Of a DNA stretch of 39,023 nucleotides, positions 33,415 to 39,023 are shown piece by piece. The notes under the pieces are model-generated. The model did not search any database, was not told the origin of the DNA, and worked only from the letters and a program-made list of their open reading frames with translations. The DNA lies in assembly GCF_000725485.1 (NCBI RefSeq), contig NZ_JOAG01000066.1:1-39023 (forward strand). The letters run 5' to 3'. Each line of letters begins with the position of its first letter. Position 1 is the first letter of the stretch. Made by a program: the position numbers and the translations under genes. Source of the stretch: Nonomuraea candida. GTDB lineage: Bacteria; Actinomycetota; Actinomycetes; Streptosporangiales; Streptosporangiaceae.

Positions 33415-34178
33415 CCCCGACGACGATCCTGGAGACCAGGGGCATCGGCAAGACGTTCGGCTCGGTGCTGGCGCTGCGCGAGGTGTCGATGAGCGTGGCG
33501 GCCGGGCAGGTCACCTGCGTGCTCGGCGACAACGGCGCGGGCAAGTCGACGCTGATCAAGATCCTGTCGGGTGTCCACCAGCACGACGCGGGCGCCTATC
33601 TGGTGGACGGGCGGGAGGTGCGCCTCACCAGCCCCCGCGACGCGCTGGAGCGCGGCATCGCCACCGTCTACCAGGACCTGGCGATGATCCCGCTCATGTC
33701 GGTGTGGCGCAACTTCTTCCTCGGCTCCGAGCCCCGCATGGGCCTGTCCTTCGACGTGCGCAAGGCGCGCCGGGTGGCCCGCGAGGAGCTGCGCGCGATG
33801 GGCATCGACATCCGCGACGTGGACCAGCCGGTCGGCACGCTGTCGGGCGGCGAGCGGCAGTCGGTGGCCATCGCCCGGGCCGTGTACTTCGGCGCCCGCG
33901 TCCTCATCCTCGACGAGCCCACCTCGGCGCTCGGGGTCAAGCAGGCCGGCGTGGTGCTGCGGTACATCGCCCGCGCCCGCGACCGGGGGCTCGGCGTCGT
34001 GTTCATCACCCACAACCCCCACCACGCCTACCCGGTGGGCGACCGCTTCCTGCTGCTCAACAGGGGCGCCTGCATCGGCGAGTACGGCAAGGGCGACATC
34101 ACCGCGCACGAGCTGACCGCGCTGATGGCCGGCGGGGCGGAGCTGGAGGAGCTGGCCCACGAGCTGCGCAGGGAGTGA
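33411..34178 (+). CDS. Sugar ABC importer ATPase, single-domain (FrcA-like)
   Basis: The start is a TTG overlapping the permease stop (TTGA), with AGGAG and GATGAGG upstream. The product is 255 residues and has one nucleotide-binding domain: Walker [11 protein letters not shown]-loop VYQDLAMIP, signature LSGGERQ, Walker [13 protein letters not shown], and the switch His in FITHNPHHA. RbsA/XylG-type importers have two such domains in one chain; a single domain is typical of FrcA-like and related systems. It energises the importer encoded by the two preceding genes. Confidence 0.94.
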   Translation: MTPTTILETRGIGKTFGSVLALREVSMSVAAGQVTCVLGDNGAGKSTLIKILSGVHQHDAGAYLVDGREVRLTSPRDALERGIATVYQDLAMIPLMSVWRNFFLGSEPRMGLSFDVRKARRVAREELRAMGIDIRDVDQPVGTLSGGERQSVAIARAVYFGARVLILDEPTSALGVKQAGVVLRYIARARDRGLGVVFITHNPHHAYPVGDRFLLLNRGACIGEYGKGDITAHELTALMAGGAELEELAHELRRE

Positions 34179-34422
34179 ACAGCCCGGCAATGTTGGCGCA
34201 CTTTTGACCTGCCCGGGTGGTCGCCGGGAGGGGGAAGCAGGAACATACCCTCCTGGGCACGTGTCGAGCCGGTCGGGGGATCGCCGATGACCACGATGAC
34301 GAGCGGGCGGGCCGGATGGCCGCATTCGGAATCTACAACGTAAAGGAGCCCGGCGTGGAGCCATGGCCCGGCAGGCCCCCGGGACCGTTATTACGCCTGC
34401 CGCGACTCCCGCCGTCTCCAGC

Positions 34423-34440
34423 GGGCGGCGCGGGCCGCCC
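34423..34440 (+). terminator. GC hairpin between the importer and the metallophosphoesterase
   Basis: GGGCGGC and GCCGCCC form a perfect 7-bp stem with a 4-nt loop. It lies 245 bp past the importer operon, so it may catch read-through rather than act as the primary terminator. Confidence 0.4.
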
Positions 34441-34459
34441 GGGGCGGGCGGTCCGCGTC

Positions 34460-34496
34460 CCTTCGTGGCATGCTCGTATGCGGCATCCCACGAAGG
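34460..34496 (+). promoter_or_regulatory. Hairpin enclosing part of the metallophosphoesterase Shine-Dalgarno
   Basis: CCTTCGTGG (34460-34468) pairs perfectly with CCACGAAGG (34488-34496). Inside, after one C-C mismatch, ATGC pairs with GCAT around a 9-nt loop. The right arm contains AAGG, the first four bases of the AAGGAGG ribosome site (34493-34499), which lies six bases before the TTG start. The stem would hide part of the site in the RNA; as DNA it could equally be a protein-binding palindrome. Confidence 0.55.
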
Positions 34497-34505
34497 AGGC
34501 ACCCC

Positions 34506-35354
34506 TTGCCCGCTCCGCACAGGGACGGCAGGCTGCTGGCCGTCAGCGACCTGCATGTCGGCTACGCCGAGAACAGAGCCATCGTGGCAGAGCTGAAACC
34601 GCTCTCGCCCGGCGACTGGCTGCTGGTGGCCGGCGACGTGGGGGAGCGGCTGGCGGACATCACGTGGGCGCTGCGCCTGCTGGCGGGCCGCTTCGAGCGG
34701 GTGGTGTGGGTCCCCGGCAACCACGAGCTGTGGACCCCGCCGCAGGAGTCGCCGGACCTGCGGGGAGTGGCCCGCTACGAGCACCTGGTGAGCGTCTGCC
34801 GCGAGCTGGGCGTCCTCACCCCGGAGGACGACTACCCGTTATGGCAGGGCGCCGGCGGGCCGGTGCGGATCGTGCCGCTCTTCCTCCTGTACGACTACAC
34901 GTTCCTGCCCGAGGGGCACCACACCAAGGACAGCGCGCTGGCCTACGCCCACAGCACGGGCGTGGTGTGCACCGACGAATACCTGCTGCACCCCGACCCG
35001 TACCCGACGCGCGACGCCTGGTGCCGGGCCCGGGTGGAGCTGACCGAGCGGCGGCTGGCCGCGCTCGGCGACGACGGCGTGCCGCTGGTCTTCGTCAACC
35101 ACTACCCGCTGGTACGCGAGCCGACCGACATCCTGCGTCACCCGCAGTTCGCCCAGTGGTGCGGCACCACCGCCACGCGCGACTGGCACCGCCGCCACCG
35201 CACCGCCGCCGTGATCTACGGCCACCTGCACATCCCCCGCGTCACCTGGTACGACGGCGTGCGCTTCGAGGAGGTCTCGCTCGGCTACCCGCGCGAGTGG
35301 CTGCCCCGCCCGGTCGGCCGCCGCCTCCTGCGCGACGTGCTGCCCGAGTCCTGA
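34506..35354 (+). CDS. Metallophosphoesterase
   Basis: The chosen start is the TTG at 34506, six bases after AAGGAGG. An ATG 12 codons earlier has no ribosome site and lies inside the hairpin. The product is 282 residues. Calcineurin-like metal ligands are all visible in order: SDLHVG, AGDVGE, GNHE, the single His in VNHYPL, and GHLH. The protein is soluble, with no signal peptide. It could hydrolyse phosphomonoesters or diesters; the substrate is not evident. It carries one TTA leucine codon (in DDYPLW), rare among the high-G+C genes here. Confidence 0.92.
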   Translation: MPAPHRDGRLLAVSDLHVGYAENRAIVAELKPLSPGDWLLVAGDVGERLADITWALRLLAGRFERVVWVPGNHELWTPPQESPDLRGVARYEHLVSVCRELGVLTPEDDYPLWQGAGGPVRIVPLFLLYDYTFLPEGHHTKDSALAYAHSTGVVCTDEYLLHPDPYPTRDAWCRARVELTERRLAALGDDGVPLVFVNHYPLVREPTDILRHPQFAQWCGTTATRDWHRRHRTAAVIYGHLHIPRVTWYDGVRFEEVSLGYPREWLPRPVGRRLLRDVLPES

Positions 35355-35406
35355 CCCGGTCCCGCCCGCGCGATCCGGCGATCCGGTGGTCCGGCGGCCC
35401 GGTGGG

Positions 35407-35422
35407 CGTGCGGTGCCGCACG
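35407..35422. terminator. Convergent hairpin
   Basis: CGTGCGG and CCGCACG form a 7-bp palindrome about TG, in the 121-bp gap between the converging metallophosphoesterase and the 135-residue protein. Folding would leave about five paired bases with a 6-nt loop. Confidence 0.45.
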
Positions 35423-35475
35423 GCCGGCGGCGGGCGGGTCGGTGGCAGGCGGGCGGCAGGGGGTGGGGGGCGGGG

Positions 35476-35883
35476 TCAGCGGGGGAACTCGACCCGGTGC
35501 TCGTCGCCGGTGACGATCACGCCGCTGTTATGACCCCCCACCGCCACGGAACGCTCGCCGGAGGCGGTCACCGGCACGCGGGGCAGCATCGCGGCCACCT
35601 CGCGGCGCAGGAGCGGGTCGGCGCGGAACTCCTCCATGATCGTCAGCTTCAACGCGGCCCGGCACGCCTCGTCGTCCGGCTTCGCGCCGGCCACCTGCCC
35701 GATCACCTGCCTGGAGCGGGCGTCACCGCGGCCGAAGACCCGCTGCAGGATGCGCGAGCCGCGGGCGGCCACCGTGTCGGCGGCCAGCTCGCTGGTCTTG
35801 GCGAGCACCCCCGTGCCGTAGGCGTCGATCGCCGCGGTGACGAAGGGCATGACGTCGTCCGTGGTCGCTCTGGGTCCGTCCAC
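35476..35883 (-). CDS. Small helical protein with C-terminal amyloid-motif-like tail
   Basis: The start is a GTG at 35883 with GGGAGG upstream. The product is 135 residues and has no signal peptide. Residues 10-100 look wholly helical (FVTAAIDAYGTGVLAK, AADTVAARGSRILQRVF, AALKLTIMEEF). Residues 111-128 are Gly/Val/Ser-rich: SVAVGGHNSGVIVTGD. This tail resembles the N-S/x-G-x-I/V-x-T-G-D motifs that recur at the ends of actinomycete signalling proteins and of bacterial amyloid-signalling (RHIM-like) domains. I do not recognise the helical domain. No NLR or other partner with the same motif is present in the window. Confidence 0.7.
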   Translation of the reverse strand: MDGPRATTDDVMPFVTAAIDAYGTGVLAKTSELAADTVAARGSRILQRVFGRGDARSRQVIGQVAGAKPDDEACRAALKLTIMEEFRADPLLRREVAAMLPRVPVTASGERSVAVGGHNSGVIVTGDEHRVEFPR

Positions 35884-35950
35884 GAGACCCTCCCGTAGGT
35901 CTGGATGGAATGACGAGATGGTAGCTCTCAGCGGTGTGCCGGCGAGGGCA

Positions 35951-35966
35951 TACTCTGTCGAGTGTG
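35951..35966 (+). promoter_or_regulatory. -10 box and leaderless start of the YigZ gene
   Basis: TACTCT (35951-35956) is followed by seven bases and then the GTG at 35964. No Shine-Dalgarno lies at a usable distance. This is the layout of a leaderless transcript. Confidence 0.45.
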
Positions 35967-36584
35967 CCTGCCCCGTACCTCACATTGAAGACCGTCATCG
36001 AGCACGAGACCGAGGCGCGGCGTTCGCGCTTCATCTGCGCGCTGGCCCCCGCGCGCACGGTCGAGGAGGCGGCGGCCTTCATCGCCGGCCGCCGCCGTGA
36101 GCATCCGGCGGCCACCCACAACTGCACGGCATATGTGATCGGCGAGCGCGTCCAGAAGGGCGACGACGACGGCGAGCCGGGCGGCACGGCGGGCACGCCC
36201 ATGGTGCAGGCGCTGGTCGGCAGGGGGTTCAGCGACGTGGTGGCGGTGGTGACGCGCTACTTCGGCGGCACCCTGCTGGGCGCGGGCGGGCTGGTGCGCG
36301 CCTACGGGTCGGCGGTGACCGAGACGCTCGACCGGGCGGAGCCGGTGCGGATGGTCCCGGCCAGGCTCATGCGCGTCGCGGTCGCGCACGACCAGGCCGG
36401 GCGGGTGGAGAACGACCTGCGGGCCTCGCGCCACGCGGTGCGGGAGGTGACGTACGCGGGTGAGGTCACCTTCGAGGTCGCGGTCGGCGACGACGAGGTG
36501 GCGGCGTTCACCGACTGGGTGGCCACGCTGACGGCGGGGCGGGCGCGGGTGAGCGCCGGCGACAACCTCCACGTCCCGGCCTGA
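35964..36584 (+). CDS. YigZ/IMPACT (UPF0029) family protein
   Basis: The start is taken as the GTG at 35964, giving 206 residues; an upstream in-frame codon at 35934 adds a short non-conserved stretch. The IMPACT domain covers residues 10-120 (RSRFICALAPA, ATHNCTAYVIG, DDGEPGGTAGTPM, VTRYFGGTLLGAGGLVRAYG) and a C-terminal DUF1949-like domain follows. These motifs match the family closely. The cellular role is poorly understood; the eukaryotic relative regulates Gcn2. The gene is divergent from the small protein at 35476-35883 and converges on the isochorismate synthase. Confidence 0.93.
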   Translation: MPAPYLTLKTVIEHETEARRSRFICALAPARTVEEAAAFIAGRRREHPAATHNCTAYVIGERVQKGDDDGEPGGTAGTPMVQALVGRGFSDVVAVVTRYFGGTLLGAGGLVRAYGSAVTETLDRAEPVRMVPARLMRVAVAHDQAGRVENDLRASRHAVREVTYAGEVTFEVAVGDDEVAAFTDWVATLTAGRARVSAGDNLHVPA

Positions 36585-36593
36585 CCCCCTCGG

Positions 36594-36634
36594 CCCGGGA
36601 CCGTTCCAGCCGGGCGCTGGTTCCCGGTCTCGGG
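36594..36634. terminator. Convergent bidirectional terminator
   Basis: CCCGGGACCG (36594-36603) pairs with CGGTCTCGGG (36625-36634) with one G-U pair. Within it, CCAGC pairs with GCTGG around CGGGC. The two-part stem fills the gap between two converging stop codons. Confidence 0.7.
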
Positions 36635-36651
36635 TTGTCGTACGGGGGTCG

Positions 36652-37881
36652 TCACCCCTCCAGGGCGTACTGCATGACCCGGAACTTCGCCTGGGCCTCG
36701 GCCAGCTCGGCGGCCGGGTTGGAGTCGCCCATGATGCCGCAGCCCGCGAAGAGCCGGACCCGGCGCCCCTCCACCAGCCCCGAGCGCAGCGCGATGGCCC
36801 ACTCGCCGTCGCCGTGGGCGTCGATCCAGCCGACGGGGCCGGCGTAGCCGGCGCGGTCCATGCCTTCCAGCTCCCTGATGACCTCGATCGCGGTGGGCGT
36901 CGGGGTGCCGCCGACGGCCGCGGTCGGGTGCATGGCCGCCACCACGTCGAGCACCGAGGCCCCGTCGGCCAGCCGGCCCGTGACGTGGCTGGCCAGGTGT
37001 TGCACGTTGGGCAGGACCAGCAGCTCCGGCTGCTCCGGCGTGGTGAGCGAGGAGCACAGCGGGGCCAGCGTCTGGCGCACGGAGGCGATCGCGCACTCGT
37101 GCTCGTGGCGGTCCTTCTGCGAGGCGAACAGCGCCGCCCCCCGCGCGATGTCGTCGGCCGGGCTGGTGCCGCGCGGCGTCGTGCCGGCCAGCACCAGCGA
37201 CTCGATCTCCTGCCCGGTGCGCCGGATCAGCAGCTCGGGCGTGGCCCCGACCAGCCCGGCCACCGAGAACGTGTAGCACTCGGGGTAGCGGGCGGCCAGC
37301 CGGGACAGCAGCAGCCGCACGTCGATCGGCCGCTCGGCGGTGGCGACCAGGTCGCGGGCCAGCACCACCTTCTCCAGCTCGCCCTCGCGGATGCGCCGCG
37401 CGGCGCGCGCCACGACGTGCTCCCACTCGGGCGCGGTCAGGCTGCCGTCGCCGTAGCTGATCCGGCCCGGGTCGAGGATCGGCGTGAACGTCTCCAGCGG
37501 CGCCTCGCCGATCGTCGTCAGCCAGGCCCGGCCGTCGCGGCGGGCGAGCACGGCCTGCGGGACCACGAGGACGGAGCCGTGGGCGTTCTCGTCGAAGGTG
37601 AAGCTGCCGAAGGCCACCGCGCCCGACCCCGGTGTGCGCACGGCGTCGTCGACCTGGGCGTCCCCGAGGACGGTGGCCAGCCACCGGCGGGCCCAGGCGA
37701 ACCTGCCCGGCCCGGGCGGAACGGTCACACGGGCGGCCTCTCCCCAGCCGACGAGGCCCTCTCCGTTCCTGATCCACGCGTAAGGGGCGGTGCGGGGGAG
37801 GGATGCCAGCAGGTCGCCGGGGTCGCCAACAGGGGTGGTGCGAACCGGCAGCGGGCGGGTTGTTCCGAGCGCGACACTCAC
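36652..37881 (-). CDS. Isochorismate synthase (MenF/EntC/DhbC family)
   Basis: The start is taken as the GTG at 37881, giving 409 residues; a longer open frame to 38013 reads through intergenic sequence. The C-terminal chorismate-binding domain is complete: EKVVLARDL, AGTTPRG, KDRHEHECAI, NVQHLASHVTGRL, HPTAAVGGTPT, GWIDAHGDGEWAIALR and FAGCGIMGDSNP. The enzyme converts chorismate to isochorismate, the branch point for menaquinone or for catecholate and salicylate siderophores. No men or siderophore genes are beside it, so the pathway cannot be chosen. The start appears leaderless. Confidence 0.93.
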   Translation of the reverse strand: MSVALGTTRPLPVRTTPVGDPGDLLASLPRTAPYAWIRNGEGLVGWGEAARVTVPPGPGRFAWARRWLATVLGDAQVDDAVRTPGSGAVAFGSFTFDENAHGSVLVVPQAVLARRDGRAWLTTIGEAPLETFTPILDPGRISYGDGSLTAPEWEHVVARAARRIREGELEKVVLARDLVATAERPIDVRLLLSRLAARYPECYTFSVAGLVGATPELLIRRTGQEIESLVLAGTTPRGTSPADDIARGAALFASQKDRHEHECAIASVRQTLAPLCSSLTTPEQPELLVLPNVQHLASHVTGRLADGASVLDVVAAMHPTAAVGGTPTPTAIEVIRELEGMDRAGYAGPVGWIDAHGDGEWAIALRSGLVEGRRVRLFAGCGIMGDSNPAAELAEAQAKFRVMQYALEG

Positions 37882-37894
37882 CCAAGACACTCTA
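37879..37894 (-). promoter_or_regulatory. -10 box and leaderless start of the isochorismate synthase
   Basis: On the minus strand TAGAGT (37894-37889) is followed by exactly seven bases and the GTG at 37881. There is no Shine-Dalgarno. Confidence 0.45.
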
Positions 37895-38085
37895 TGCGGG
37901 AACTGAACACGTTCGACTCTGACCCCCGTGAATGCGTGGTTACGGGCAATGAACCCGCAAAAACAGGATGCCGATGGGTATATGGAGCACCCAGATTCGA
38001 TACGGTCTGTCAAGCGCCGATATTAAGTCGGTCCTGAACTGGCAGGCCTGACCCGGAGGCCATAGTGGGCCGGTGATCCGCTCCC

Positions 38086-38101
38086 TACCTTGGAGCCCAT
38101 G
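38086..38101 (+). promoter_or_regulatory. -10 box and probable leaderless start of the SGNH hydrolase
   Basis: TACCTT (38086-38091) is followed by seven bases and the ATG at 38099. A GGAG lies in those seven bases but is too close to the ATG to serve as a normal ribosome site. Confidence 0.4.
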
Positions 38102-39001
38102 CTCGCTCGCCTCGCCCCGGCGTTCGCCGTCGTCACCGCTCTCACCGTCCCCGTGCTGACCCTCCCCGTGCTGACCCTCCCCGCGCTCGCCGTCCCCATG
38201 CCCGGTGCCCCCCGCGCCGCCCGGGCCGCCGCCGCCTCGGCCTCCCAGCCCGTGCCGCGGGTCATGGCCGCGCTCGGAGACTCCATCTCCACCGGCTTCA
38301 ACGCCTGCGGCTGGTACGTCTCCTGCACCGCCCGCTCCTGGTCGACCGGCGACAGCCGCGAGGTCAACAGCCACTACGCCCGGCTGTCGGCGATCTCTGG
38401 AACGCTCCAGAAGAACAACCTCACCTTCGCCGCGCCCGGCGCGACCAGCGCCGACCTGCTCGGCCAGATGCGCAAGGCGATCGCGGCCAAGGCCGACTAC
38501 GTGACGATTCTCATAGGGGCGCAGGACGCCTGCACGCGCACCGAGCAGGCGATGACCCCCGTCGCCACCTACCGGGCCCGGCTCGACGCGGCGCTGGCCG
38601 AGCTGCGCTCGGGCGTGCCGGGGGCCAGGGTGTTCTTCGCCGGCATCCCCGACCTGCGGCGGCTGTGGCAGATCGGCAAGGGCAACGCGCTGGCTCGCAC
38701 GTTCTGGACGACGGGGCGGCTGTGCCAGTCGATGCTGGCCGAGCCCACCTCGGGCCGCCGCCCCGACGTCGAACGGCGGGCCCGGGTGCGGGCGCGGGTC
38801 ATCGCCTACAACCGCGCGGCGGCCGGGGCGTGCGCCGCGTACGGTCCCGACTGCCGTACGGACCGGGGCGCGGTGTTCTCCTACCCGTTCACGCTCGACC
38901 ACGTCAGCAAATGGGACTACTTCCACCCCAACACGGCCGGGCAGCGGGTGCTGGCCGAGCGCACCTACGAGCGCGGCTTCACCTGGATCGACCCGCGCTG
39001 A
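38099..39001 (+). CDS. Secreted SGNH/GDSL-type esterase or lipase
   Basis: The ATG at 38099 is preferred to the in-frame TTG at 38090. The product is 300 residues. Residues 1-48 are a long signal peptide with a repeated VLTLP segment and an Ala-rich end. The mature enzyme has block I GDSIST (nucleophile S62), an APGATSADLL segment (block II), and the catalytic pair in DYFHPN (block V). Block III, normally GxND, reads GAQD here (Q142), so the oxyanion-hole Asn is replaced. Six cysteines are consistent with an extracellular disulfide-bonded enzyme. The natural ester substrate is unknown. Confidence 0.9.
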   Translation: MLARLAPAFAVVTALTVPVLTLPVLTLPALAVPMPGAPRAARAAAASASQPVPRVMAALGDSISTGFNACGWYVSCTARSWSTGDSREVNSHYARLSAISGTLQKNNLTFAAPGATSADLLGQMRKAIAAKADYVTILIGAQDACTRTEQAMTPVATYRARLDAALAELRSGVPGARVFFAGIPDLRRLWQIGKGNALARTFWTTGRLCQSMLAEPTSGRRPDVERRARVRARVIAYNRAAAGACAAYGPDCRTDRGAVFSYPFTLDHVSKWDYFHPNTAGQRVLAERTYERGFTWIDPR

Positions 39002-39023
39002 CATCCTCGGCCGCCCGCCCGCC

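Larger units (their letters stand above)
34179..34505. other. 327-bp intergenic region with two notable hairpins
   Basis: No convincing gene is present. An open frame runs through it but belongs to the shadow of the metallophosphoesterase. It contains a GC-rich terminator-like hairpin (34423-34440) and a longer hairpin that overlaps the next gene's ribosome site (34460-34496). No tRNA fold was found. Confidence 0.7.

Noticed and set aside
34217..34505. Coding potential between the importer and the metallophosphoesterase
   Set aside because: The open frame continues out of phase through the real gene and has no recognisable motif.
1..39023. tRNA, rRNA or attachment site for the island
   Set aside because: No cloverleaf, anticodon arm or direct repeat flanking 23250-31320 could be recognised by eye; a dedicated tRNA and repeat scan would settle it.

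Overview
The window is very G+C-rich chromosomal DNA with frequent GTG/TTG starts, many secreted proteins, a eukaryote-like Ser/Thr kinase and TANNNT-type -10 boxes. This points to a filamentous actinomycete. A Streptosporangiaceae (Nonomuraea-like) host is my inference from overall gene style, not something I could test.

Layout. (1) 1-3006: two secreted arabinan-active GH43 enzymes, each carrying ricin-type (CBM13) lectin repeats; the first is cut by the left window edge. (2) 3017-9659, minus strand: a translationally coupled pair of CNNM/CBS membrane proteins (HlyC/CorC type), a membrane-anchored zinc metallopeptidase, a small six-cysteine secreted protein, and a receptor-like Ser/Thr kinase with an extracellular propeller-like sensor. 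(3) 9864-20369: a carbohydrate-use locus made of a 1533-residue secreted multidomain protein (probably an uncharacterised polysaccharide-active enzyme), a LacI-family regulator, a three-gene CUT1-type sugar ABC importer (binding protein and two permeases, no ATPase) and a 2-hydroxyacid dehydrogenase. Matching operator-like sequences lie at the promoters of the secreted protein, the regulator and the importer, which ties these units into one local regulon. (4) 20385-23249: an XRE-cupin regulator divergent from an EamA-type exporter, then an FAD monooxygenase.

(5) 23250 to about 31300: an A+T-richer island. It holds a decayed 0.9 kb leader region, a 1777-residue secreted protein (two LamG modules, DNRLRE-like modules, FN3, and a compositionally distinct C-terminus), a 172-residue cytoplasmic-looking partner 41 bp downstream, and two broken IS5-type transposases. 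The architecture suggests a polymorphic effector with its immunity protein. This is the best candidate for an undescribed system here, but it is inference.

(6) 31397-34178: a CUT2-type sugar importer in the order binding protein, permease, ATPase, all translationally coupled. A GntR/HutC-type operator lies just after the broken transposase, and no GntR regulator is in the window. (7) 34506-39001: a metallophosphoesterase whose Shine-Dalgarno lies in a long hairpin, a small protein ending in an amyloid-motif-like tail, a YigZ/IMPACT protein, an isochorismate synthase and a secreted SGNH hydrolase. Three of these genes look leaderless.

No tRNA, rRNA, CRISPR array or replication origin was recognised.
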